From Gemmatimonadota bacterium (GTDB lineage Bacteria > Gemmatimonadota > Gemmatimonadetes > Longimicrobiales > Gaopeijiaceae): a DNA stretch of 7,708 nucleotides. Shown in pieces: positions 1 to 6,031 of this stretch. Below the pieces are notes generated by a model that saw only the letters and a list, made by a program, of their open reading frames with translations, was not told where the DNA came from and did not search any database. The translations under genes were made by a program, and so were the position numbers. Within the stretch, counting starts at the first letter, position 1, and each line of letters opens with the position of its first letter. The stretch spans positions 1 to 7,708 of the forward strand of contig JAPOOQ010000243.1 in the NCBI GenBank assembly GCA_026713345.1, read 5' to 3'.

Positions 1-2496
1 CAGCCAGTAGGTGAAGGTGGCGCCGAAGTCCGGGTTGGGCGCGACGAACGAGGTCGTGCCGAGGGTCGGCTGGCCGGTCGCCTGGAGCGGGGTGTTGGGG
101 ACGTACCACCAGGCGTCCCGCACGGGGAACAGGGTCGCGTCCGCCACCAGCGCGCCGGCGGCCATCTCCCTGAGCGGCGCGTAGTCGTCCAGGATGTAGA
201 AGCCGCGGCCGAAGGTCGCGCCGACCAGGTCATCGTCGCGGCGCTGGATCTCCAGGTCGCGGAACGAGATCGTGGGAGCGCCGCTGCCCAGCAGGACCCA
301 GTGGTCGCCCCCGTTCGTCGAAAAATAGATGCCGTGCTCGGTGCCGAGGAATAGCAGATCGGGACGCTCGTGGTCCTGTTCCACCGACCAGATCACGATC
401 CCGTCGGGCAGGTCGCCGGCGATCGAGCGCCAGCTGCGGCCGGCGTCGTTGCTCTCGAAGAGGTAGGGCGTGTAGTCGCCCTCCTTGTGGTTGTCCGGCG
501 CAACAAAAAACGTTGCGCGGTCGTGTTGGGACGCCTTGATGTCGTTCATGAATGCACGCTCGGGCACGCCCGGCAGCGCCGCCGCCTGGCGCCACGTCGC
601 CCCGCCGTCCTCCGTCACCTGCACCAGCCCGTCGTCGGTCCCGACGAAGATGACGCCCTCCGCCACCGGCGACTCCGAAATCGCCGAAATGGTTGAATAC
701 AAGGACATTGCGGTGTTCCCGTACAGGGCGTCCACGCTGCGCACTCGCCCCGCCATCGGCAGCTCGTAGCGGTTGTCGTTGCGGGTGAGGTCGCCGCTCA
801 CGGCTTGCCACGAACTGCCCCGGTCGTCGCTCCGCCACACCCGCTGCGAGGCGTAGTAGATCCGGCCTTCCGCGTGGGGGCTCGCAATGACGGGGCTGTC
901 CCAGTTCCAGCGCTCGGGCGGGTCGCCGGGGGCGGGCAGCGGACGGATGTTGATGAGTTCGTGATTGACGAGGTTGACCCGCTGCAGATTCCCCTGCTGG
1001 GACTGGATGAAGGCAATGGCGGGATCGGCCGGGTCGAACGCGGCAGCGTACCCATCGGCGCCCAGCGGCGCGTACCAGTCGTGGTTGCGCACGCCCTCCA
1101 CGTTCATCGTGCGCGACGGCCCGTGGAGCGTCCCCAGGTCCTGCGCGCCGCCGAGGATGTTGTAGAACGGCTCGGAATTGTCGAGCGCGAGCTTGTAGAA
1201 CTGCGAGACGGGCAGATTGGGGAAGTGCCGCCAGGTAGTCCCCTCGTCGAAGGTCTCGTAGAGCCCCGCGTCGGTCCCGGCCAGGAGGTGGCGGCCATTC
1301 GCCGGATCGATCCAGAATGCGTGATTGTCGCTGTGTTTTTCGCGGCCCGTCCCCAGCTCGGCGAAGGTGGCGCCCCCGTCGCGGGTCACGTGCACGAAAA
1401 CGTCCATCTGGTAGACGAGATCGACGTCGTGCGGCGACGCCTCGATCTCCTGGTAGTAGTGCGGCCCGGTGCCGCCCGAAATGTAGGAATTGCGGCGCTC
1501 CCAGCTCTCGCCGCGATCGGTGGAGCGGTAGAAGCCGCGGTCGCCCTGGCCGGCCTCGATCGTCGCGTAGACCACGTTGCGGTCGGCGCCCGAAACGGCC
1601 AGCCCGATCTTTCCCATATCGGCATCCGGAAGCCCGCGACCCACCCGCCGCCACGTCCGCCCCCCGTCCGTCGACTTGTGGATCCCCGACCCGGGACCGC
1701 CCGCCAGCAGCGCCCACACGCTCCGCCGCCGCTCGTACGTCGCTGCATACATGATGTCGGGGTCGACCGGGTCGAACTCCACGTCCGTCACGCCGGTGTT
1801 CCCGTCGACCGTGAGCACCGGTTCCCACGTCTCGCCCCCGTCCTCGGTCCGGTACAGCCCGCGCTCACCTCCCGTCGACCACAGCGGCCCCTCCGCCGCC
1901 ACGAACACGACGTTCCCGTCCCGCGGATCCACCAGGATCTTCCCGATGTGCTCCGAGGCGGCCAGCCCCATGCGGCGCCAGCTGCGGCCGCCGTCGCGGC
2001 TCCTGTAGACCCCGTCGCCCCACGCCACATGCCGCCCGCTCACGTTCTCCCCCGTGCCCACCCACACGATGTCCGGATCGGACGGATCGATGGCGACATC
2101 GCCGATGGAATAGGACGGCTGGTCGTCGAATACGGGCGTCCAGGTGATGCCCGCGTTCGTGGTCTTCCAGACGCCGCCCGAGCCCACCGCGATGTACCAG
2201 GTGGTGGGATCTTCCGGGTGGACGGCGATGTCGGCGATGCGCCCGCCCATCAGCGCCGGGCCGATCCCGCGCAGCGCGAGGCCCTGGGCGGCCTCGTGGA
2301 TGACGGCGGGGTCGGCGGATGGGGTCTGGGCGGTCTGCGCGGCCGCCCGCGGCGAGGTGCCGGTCGCGAGGGCCAGGGCCGCGACGGAAAGCGTCGCGAG
2401 AGCGAGGGTATCCATCCCGGGAGCGGTCAGCCGTCGGGCGGGGATCGCCGCCGTGAGGGGATGGTGGAGCGAGCGTCGGATCGTGGTGCGGTACAT
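1..2496 (-). CDS. Secreted Asp-box (BNR/VPS10-sortilin-like) beta-propeller protein, C-terminus cut by window edge
   Basis: The 832 codons visible run off the left edge with no stop, so the C-terminus is missing; relatives are often around 1000 residues (family knowledge). At least eleven Asp-box repeats of the form S/T-x-D-x-G-x-x-W are visible, for example KTTNAGITW (about residues 111-119), RSRDGGRSW (165-173), RTEDGGETW (216-224), KSTDGGRTW (about 273), RSTDRGESW (about 324), RSDDRGSSW (about 554), VTEDGGATW (about 626) and ESNDAGRSW (about 680). Such repeats cap blades of beta-propellers in sialidase, VPS10 and photosystem-assembly type proteins. The family is often labelled glycosyl hydrolase, but Asp boxes are structural and I see no catalytic residues I can assign. 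The start at 2496 is chosen because GAGG lies 8 bases upstream; a start at 2415 (Met28) has no ribosome binding site but gives a more typical signal peptide. Residues about 28-53 are a hydrophobic, Ala-rich export signal ending near RAAAQ, so the protein is predicted to be exported. It is transcribed divergently from the metallopeptidase-like gene. Confidence 0.85.
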   Translation of the reverse strand, partial: MYRTTIRRSLHHPLTAAIPARRLTAPGMDTLALATLSVAALALATGTSPRAAAQTAQTPSADPAVIHEAAQGLALRGIGPALMGGRIADIAVHPEDPTTWYIAVGSGGVWKTTNAGITWTPVFDDQPSYSIGDVAIDPSDPDIVWVGTGENVSGRHVAWGDGVYRSRDGGRSWRRMGLAASEHIGKILVDPRDGNVVFVAAEGPLWSTGGERGLYRTEDGGETWEPVLTVDGNTGVTDVEFDPVDPDIMYAATYERRRSVWALLAGGPGSGIHKSTDGGRTWRRVGRGLPDADMGKIGLAVSGADRNVVYATIEAGQGDRGFYRSTDRGESWERRNSYISGGTGPHYYQEIEASPHDVDLVYQMDVFVHVTRDGGATFAELGTGREKHSDNHAFWIDPANGRHLLAGTDAGLYETFDEGTTWRHFPNLPVSQFYKLALDNSEPFYNILGGAQDLGTLHGPSRTMNVEGVRNHDWYAPLGADGYAAAFDPADPAIAFIQSQQGNLQRVNLVNHELINIRPLPAPGDPPERWNWDSPVIASPHAEGRIYYASQRVWRSDDRGSSWQAVSGDLTRNDNRYELPMAGRVRSVDALYGNTAMSLYSTISAISESPVAEGVIFVGTDDGLVQVTEDGGATWRQAAALPGVPERAFMNDIKASQHDRATFFVAPDNHKEGDYTPYLFESNDAGRSWRSIAGDLPDGIVIWSVEQDHERPDLLFLGTEHGIYFSTNGGDHWVLLGSGAPTISFRDLEIQRRDDDLVGATFGRGFYILDDYAPLREMAAGALVADATLFPVRDAWWYVPNTPLQATGQPTLGTTSFVAPNPDFGATFTYWL

Positions 2497-2631
2497 GCGC
2501 GCGGCCTCGGTTGCGGGGTGGGGTGGGGCGGCGGGGGACGCCGCGTGAGGTGGAAATGGACCCTGCGGGGGTGGTAGCCGCAAGGCGGGGGAACCTCGAA
2601 ACAATCCCGGCCGGTCCGTGTACCGCACCAC
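2483..2631. repeat. 13-bp perfect inverted repeat flanking the divergent intergenic region
   Basis: GTGGTGCGGTACA at 2483-2495 recurs as its exact reverse complement at 2619-2631. The left arm covers the first codons of the minus-strand propeller gene; read outward, each arm is preceded by A or G so that it begins with a potential start codon (ATG on the left at 2496, GTG on the right at 2618) followed by codons for Tyr-Arg-Thr-Thr. The arms enclose 123 bases (2496-2618) that include the G-quadruplex motif. It could be a pair of regulator sites, a trace of local duplication-inversion, or the ends of an invertible segment. No recombinase is encoded in the window. Confidence 0.6.
2515..2537 (+). 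promoter_or_regulatory. G-quadruplex motif upstream of the propeller gene
   Basis: Four long G runs lie on the plus strand: 2515-2518, 2520-2523, 2525-2528 and 2533-2537, separated by loops of 1, 1 and 4 bases. This fits a very stable parallel quadruplex pattern. It sits 19-41 bases upstream of the propeller start codon, on that gene's template strand, so the propeller mRNA leader would be C-rich. An alternative GC hairpin, GCGGCG (2528-2533) with CGCCGC (2539-2544) and a 5-base loop, would compete with it. A regulatory role is inference. Confidence 0.5.
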
Positions 2632-2647
2632 ATGTGATCTCATCGAC

Positions 2648-2653
2648 AGGAGG
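2648..2653 (+). promoter_or_regulatory. Strong Shine-Dalgarno site for the leishmanolysin-like lipoprotein
   Basis: A perfect AGGAGG is followed by an 8-base spacer and then ATG at 2662. It fixes the start of the downstream gene and is the best ribosome binding site on the plus strand of this window. No convincing sigma-70 promoter was recognised upstream of it. Confidence 0.85.
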
Positions 2654-2661
2654 CGACGATC

Positions 2662-3627
2662 ATGAACATCAATAGACATAAAGTCATCATCTCACTCGCC
2701 CTGCTCGCGGGCGGCACCGCGTCCTGTGACATCCCGCCCGTAGCGCCCGAAATCCCCACAGCCACGACCGTAGCGGTGGCCGCCGCCGACGGTGAGACTC
2801 CCCACCGATTCCAGTTCGACATCGTTCTGATGGACGAAGGCGCACGCGCGCTGCGCACCCGAATCCTCGCCCAGGCGGACCGCTGGGCCAGAATCGTGGA
2901 TGGCAGTGACCTGGAGGACATCGAGTGGGGACCGGGCACAATCAGCTGTGGAGGCCTTGAGCACGATTTCCAGCAGGATGTGCTGGACGACGTGTTCGTC
3001 ATGATCTCGGTAAGGGACTACGTCGCGGGACCCACCACCGGTTCCGGGGTGCGGATCTGCGGATTCCGCGAGTCCTCGCGCCTGCCTGTGTTCGGGTCCA
3101 TCTTTCTCGACATTGAAGGGGTCCCCGAGGGCCACGTGGACGATGTGGTCCTCCACCATCTGGGACACATGCTGGGATTCGGCCTTTCCTGGGGGGAGCT
3201 GGACCTGCTGCGCAACCCGTCATGGAACAACGAGGGTGCGGACACGCACTTCACGGGTCGCATGGCAAACGCAGCCTTTGTCGCCGCGGGGGGTGCCAAC
3301 TACGCGGGCCGCAAGGTCCCGGTCGAGAACTACTGGGAGAATGGCACGGTGGACTACCACTGGCGGAAAGCGGTGTTCGGTACCGAGCTGATGGGTCCGC
3401 GGCTGGACCAGCATGTCGCGGACCCGCTCAGCGCGATCACGATTCAGTCCCTGGCCGACATCGGCTATACGGTCAATCTGACGGAGGCGGACAGGTACAT
3501 CGTGCCGGGCGCCAGCGCGTCGGCGCGTGCGGCGGAGGCCGGTCCCAATCTGACCGGAGATGTGGTGGCCACCCCGGCCGTCTTCTACGACCGGCATGGG
3601 CGCGTGGTTCGGGTGGTGCGGGACTGA
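2662..3627 (+). CDS. Leishmanolysin-like (M8-type) metallopeptidase-fold lipoprotein with His in place of the catalytic Glu
   Basis: This is a 321-residue predicted lipoprotein: a positively charged start, a hydrophobic stretch (about residues 8-20) and lipobox TASC with Cys22. The body matches bacterial leishmanolysin-like proteins: the zinc helix HHLGHMLGFGLSW begins at His165, followed by GADTHFTG (about 193-200), VPVEN, DYHW with His233 and the Met-turn ELM with Met244. By analogy with gp63, the zinc ligands are His165, His169 and His233 and the Met-turn is Met244; the spacing from the third His to Met is 11 residues, as in gp63. The catalytic Glu of HExxH is replaced by His166 (codon CAT). 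The zinc site may be intact but normal hydrolysis is not expected. The C-terminal part (DPLSAITIQSLADIGYTVN, about 253 onward) is also typical of the family. The start is fixed by AGGAGG 8 bases upstream. The fold call is strong; loss of activity is inferred. Confidence 0.85.
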   Translation: MNINRHKVIISLALLAGGTASCDIPPVAPEIPTATTVAVAAADGETPHRFQFDIVLMDEGARALRTRILAQADRWARIVDGSDLEDIEWGPGTISCGGLEHDFQQDVLDDVFVMISVRDYVAGPTTGSGVRICGFRESSRLPVFGSIFLDIEGVPEGHVDDVVLHHLGHMLGFGLSWGELDLLRNPSWNNEGADTHFTGRMANAAFVAAGGANYAGRKVPVENYWENGTVDYHWRKAVFGTELMGPRLDQHVADPLSAITIQSLADIGYTVNLTEADRYIVPGASASARAAEAGPNLTGDVVATPAVFYDRHGRVVRVVRD

Positions 3628-3628
3628 C

Positions 3629-3648
3629 GCCGCCGCGGGACTGGCGGC
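3629..3648 (+). terminator. Possible GC hairpin directly after the lipoprotein stop codon
   Basis: GCCGCC (3629-3634) pairs with GGCGGC (3643-3648) across an 8-base loop, two bases after the TGA of the metallopeptidase-like gene. There is no following T run, so it is not a canonical intrinsic terminator; it may only stabilise the mRNA end or be chance in GC-rich DNA. Confidence 0.2.
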
Positions 3649-3658
3649 CAAGGCCCGA

Positions 3659-3684
3659 AGCGGGGGCGGACAGCGGGGGCGGAC
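3659..3684 (+). repeat. 13-bp perfect tandem repeat
   Basis: AGCGGGGGCGGAC occurs twice with no gap (3659-3671 and 3672-3684), followed by TTTT. The second copy supplies the left arm of the hairpin at 3676-3711, and the first copy could pair with the same right arm, so alternative structures are possible. It lies in the spacer between the lipoprotein gene and the DUF3667 pair. Confidence 0.7.
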
Positions 3685-3711
3685 TTTTGGCGATTCGCCG
3701 GGTCCGTCCCC
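3676..3711 (+). terminator. Nested stem-loop in the 3628-3806 spacer
   Basis: GGGGCGGAC (3676-3684) pairs with GTCCGTCCCC (3702-3711), nine base pairs with one bulged T at 3707. Inside the loop GGCG (3689-3692) can pair with CGCC (3696-3699). The stem is strong, but no T run follows it, so it may be a Rho-assisted or pause structure, or an RNA element in the leader of the DUF3667 genes. The rest of the spacer shows no clear promoter. Confidence 0.3.
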
Positions 3712-3735
3712 ATGTTGTCCGCTGGGAGCTATCAC

Positions 3736-3774
3736 ATGTCCGATTCGTTCGCCCGGGCTCGCCCGCTCTCATGA
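3736..3774 (+). CDS. Possible 12-codon upstream ORF before the DUF3667 pair
   Basis: ATG at 3736 opens a frame for MSDSFARARPLS ending at TGA 3772-3774. GGGAG at 3724-3728 lies 7 bases upstream, a better ribosome binding site than that of the real gene at 3807. Its first four residues, MSDS, equal those of the downstream DUF3667 protein but in a different frame. It could be a regulatory upstream ORF or the decayed start of a former copy. Nothing else supports expression. Confidence 0.25.
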   Translation: MSDSFARARPLS

Positions 3775-3806
3775 CTGCGCTGCCAATGACTACCGGTTGA
3801 AGCGAC

Positions 3807-4916
3807 GTGTCCGACTCACCTGCTCAGAACCCCACCGGCCGGGGCCCGGCCTCCCGTGCCACCTGCCTCAACTGCGGGGACGCCCGCTCGGGCCGCTATT
3901 GTGCCCAGTGCGGCCAGAACGACCGCAACTACATGCGCGCCCTGCTGCCGATGTTGTGGGAGTTGATCCGCGAGGCCTTCGAGGTGGATTCCCGGGTGCC
4001 GCGGACCCTGGGGCTCCTGTTCTTCGTACCCGGGAGGCTGTCGGCCGAGTTCTCCCGCAACCGGCGGGCCCGGTACTCGTCGCCGATTCGCCTTTATCTC
4101 TTTGCGAGCTTCGTGTTCTTCCTCGTGCTGTCTCTGGCGGTACCCGACACCATGCCCGACGGAGCCGTGGAGTTGGGAGGCGACGACCTGAATGAAGCGG
4201 GCAACCCGGTGGAGGCAAACCCCGCACAGGTGGATCCCATCCTGTCGGTGAGCGCTCCCCAGCTCGCGGCGCTGAAGGTGGCGCTGAGACCGGGACAGGG
4301 CCAGAAGGTGGATGACATCCTCGGCCGTCCAACCACGGACTGGACGAGGACCGGGGTTGCGATGCTCGCCCGGCTGATGAGCTCGGAAGATCCGTTTGGA
4401 CCGGGTGCCCCTGCGGACGCCGCCGATCTCGTCCCAGCCGAAGACCGGGATTCCGCTCTCGCGGCTCAGCCATCCCCACGCCGGCCCGGGCTCCTGGCCA
4501 GAGCGTTTGCCACCAGTGTGGTGGACCTCATGCACGATCCCGGGGTCTTCGCGCAGCGCTTCATCGGCAACATGCCGATCGCGATGTTCTTCCTGCTGCC
4601 GTTCCTGGCTCTGGCTCTGGCAGTCTGCTACTTCAGGAAGAGGCGGTACTTCGTCGAGCACCTGGTGTTCGCCATGCATGTGCAGATGTTCGTCTTCCTG
4701 GTCCTGTCGCTGGCGCTTCTCATTCCCTTCGGCCCGATCGGCGGGTGGGTAAATCTGGTTCTGATCCTCGCTCTGGAGGTGTACTATCTGGTCGCGTTGC
4801 GGCGTTTCTATCGCAACGGCTGGATCTGGACCCTGATCAAGGGGTTCACCGTACAGTGGCTCTATCTGTGGGTGTTGCTCCCGAGCTTCCTGGTCACCCT
4901 GTTCCTGACTGCCTGA
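3807..4916 (+). CDS. DUF3667-type zinc-ribbon membrane protein, first of a tandem pair
   Basis: This 369-residue protein starts with a four-cysteine zinc ribbon, CLNCG (Cys20, Cys23) and YCAQCGQ (Cys32, Cys35), then the conserved segment FEVDSRVPRTL with PGRLSAEFSRNRRARYSSP (about 58-93). One transmembrane segment (about 95-113) follows, then a hydrophilic loop of some 140 residues, then about four transmembrane segments (about 258-275, 288-308, 314-333, 346-368). RYFVEHLVFAMHVQMF (280-295) joins two of them. This layout matches DUF3667, whose function is unknown. The topology suggests a cytoplasmic ribbon and an extracytoplasmic loop (inference). GTG at 3807 is the first start available because TGA at 3798-3800 is in frame; the ribosome binding site is weak (GAAG, 4 bases upstream). 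The gene is followed after three bases by a paralogue in the same frame, so the two are almost certainly cotranscribed. Confidence 0.85.
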   Translation: MSDSPAQNPTGRGPASRATCLNCGDARSGRYCAQCGQNDRNYMRALLPMLWELIREAFEVDSRVPRTLGLLFFVPGRLSAEFSRNRRARYSSPIRLYLFASFVFFLVLSLAVPDTMPDGAVELGGDDLNEAGNPVEANPAQVDPILSVSAPQLAALKVALRPGQGQKVDDILGRPTTDWTRTGVAMLARLMSSEDPFGPGAPADAADLVPAEDRDSALAAQPSPRRPGLLARAFATSVVDLMHDPGVFAQRFIGNMPIAMFFLLPFLALALAVCYFRKRRYFVEHLVFAMHVQMFVFLVLSLALLIPFGPIGGWVNLVLILALEVYYLVALRRFYRNGWIWTLIKGFTVQWLYLWVLLPSFLVTLFLTA

Positions 4917-4919
4917 CCG

Positions 4920-5927
4920 GTGCCCGACTCCGCGTCCGACTCCACCCCCACCTGCCTCAACTGCGGACGCCCGCGCGGAGAACGATTCTGCGGCTACTGC
5001 GGACAGAACGACCGAAACTACATACGGTCGGCCTGGTCGGTCGCTGGGGACTTCCTGCGTGAGACCCTGGAGATCGACTCGAAGCTGCTTCGGACCCTGA
5101 AGCTGCTGGTCCGCCCGGGGCGTCTTTCGGCCGAGTTCTCGCGCAACCATCGCGCGAGCTTCATGTCGCCGGTGCGCATGTACCTGTTCGCGACCATCCT
5201 GTACTTCTTCGCGTTTGCGCGGGCGTTCTTCGGCGGCGTGGATACGGGGGCCATCGATCCGTCGCTGTCGTTCAGTGTGACCGGCGGAAACCTTGCGGGC
5301 GACAGTGTCGATGCGGCCGGCGCCGTGCTGGACAACCTCGCTCCCGAACAGGCGCAGGTAGACGCCCTCAAGACGCGATTGGAACCGCGGTACCAGCAGA
5401 AGCTGGACGATATCCTGAGCCGGCCCGAAGAGGCTGCCGGCGTCGGGACGATCCTCGCGTTTTCCGGGGACATGGAACCGAGAGCCCCCGGCGAAACCGG
5501 CTGGCTGGAGAAGGCGCTCTGGAGCCTGATGATCGACTTTGCCCACGATCCCGTCTTCTTCATGGAACGGGTCGTGGGGAACCTGTCGGTCTCCTTCCTT
5601 TGCCTGCTGCCCTTCCAGGCCCTCGTGTTCGCGATCATCCAGTTCAGGAAGAAGCGGTACTTCGTCGAGCATCTCGTCTTCCAGATTCACCTTCAGACGT
5701 TCTGCCTGCTTGCGTCCGCCATTCCCCTGCTGCTGCCGGCGGGCGCTATCGCCAACCTGGTCTGGCTCGCCACATCGGTGTGGATGTTGTACTACACGCT
5801 CGCGGCCATGCGACACTTCTACCGGGACGGATGGATATGGACCGCGATCAAGGGAATCTGCGCGCTCATTCTGTATTCGAGCCTGCTCATCCCGGCATTC
5901 ATCGGCGCGGTGGCGCTGACGCTGTGA
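4920..5927 (+). CDS. DUF3667-type zinc-ribbon membrane protein, second of a tandem pair
   Basis: This 335-residue paralogue of the preceding gene has the ribbon CLNCG (Cys12, Cys15) and FCGYCGQ (Cys24, Cys27), then NDRNY, PGRLSAEFSRNHRA (about 66-79), a transmembrane segment (about 86-104), a loop of about 110 residues and further transmembrane segments (about 223-240, 252-273, 277-296, 311-334). RYFVEHLVFQIH (246-257) and FYRDGWIWTAIKG match the first copy nearly residue for residue. Inside the divergent loops both copies keep an ALK-x2-L-x-P-x3-QK-x-DDIL-x-RP pattern (about 149-169 here), which suggests a functional element of the loop. The loop is about 30 residues shorter than in copy one. 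The GTG start at 4920 follows the upstream TGA by one codon and has no clear ribosome binding site of its own, so translation probably depends on reinitiation after the first gene. Function is unknown; a heteromeric complex with its neighbour is plausible. Confidence 0.85.
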   Translation: MPDSASDSTPTCLNCGRPRGERFCGYCGQNDRNYIRSAWSVAGDFLRETLEIDSKLLRTLKLLVRPGRLSAEFSRNHRASFMSPVRMYLFATILYFFAFARAFFGGVDTGAIDPSLSFSVTGGNLAGDSVDAAGAVLDNLAPEQAQVDALKTRLEPRYQQKLDDILSRPEEAAGVGTILAFSGDMEPRAPGETGWLEKALWSLMIDFAHDPVFFMERVVGNLSVSFLCLLPFQALVFAIIQFRKKRYFVEHLVFQIHLQTFCLLASAIPLLLPAGAIANLVWLATSVWMLYYTLAAMRHFYRDGWIWTAIKGICALILYSSLLIPAFIGAVALTL

Positions 5928-6031
5928 AGCACACACTCCTCGCCTGCCTGCTGGTCGTCTGCGCGCCGTCACCCGTTACACAATCGTTACAGTATCGTCG
6001 CGGGAATGCTAATCCGACCCGCGATCGATGA
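5924..6031 (+). CDS. Possible 35-codon small ORF overlapping the second DUF3667 stop
   Basis: GTG at 5924 overlaps the TGA at 5925-5927 (GTGA), the usual arrangement for coupled translation. The product begins MKHTLLACLLVVCAPSPVTQ, a short charged start, hydrophobic core and Pro/Ser turn resembling a signal peptide or small membrane peptide, and continues with a polar tail rich in Arg and Asn. It ends at TGA 6029-6031 and overlaps the first 26 bases of the gene at 6006 in another frame. It could equally be chance; no homologue is recognised. Confidence 0.2.
   Translation: MKHTLLACLLVVCAPSPVTQSLQYRRGNANPTRDR
5974..5991 (+). promoter_or_regulatory. Two CGTTACA direct repeats, one helical turn apart
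   Basis: CGTTACA occurs at 5974-5980 and again at 5985-5991, an 11-base period, so both copies would face the same side of the helix. They lie 15-32 bases upstream of ATG 6006 in a stretch clearly less GC-rich than its surroundings. TATCGT at 5993-5998 matches four of six bases of a -10 box; if used, the transcript would begin at or near the ATG. This looks like a promoter with a tandem regulator site for the orphan gene, but that is inference. Confidence 0.35.

Noticed and set aside
230..1828. A 532-codon open frame on the minus strand inside the propeller gene
   Set aside because: It is a shifted frame of the real coding frame, with very Arg/Gly-rich composition and no Asp boxes.
805..2577. 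A 590-codon open frame on the plus strand across the propeller gene
   Set aside because: It is antisense to a frame with eleven Asp-box repeats; the product is low-complexity Arg/Pro/Val-rich with no recognisable domain, as expected of a GC-rich shadow frame.
2541..2661. Sigma-70 promoter for the lipoprotein gene
   Set aside because: AACAAT at 2600-2605 resembles a -10 box but nothing like a -35 box lies at the right distance.
3222..3800. A 192-codon plus-strand frame overlapping the end of the peptidase-like gene
   Set aside because: It overlaps the conserved C-terminal half of the leishmanolysin-like frame and has no recognisable domain.
3816..5972. A 718-codon open frame antisense to both DUF3667 genes
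   Set aside because: The sense frames have zinc ribbons, membrane segments and clear paralogy; the antisense product is charged, Gln/Arg/Glu-rich and repeats itself only because the sense genes are duplicates.
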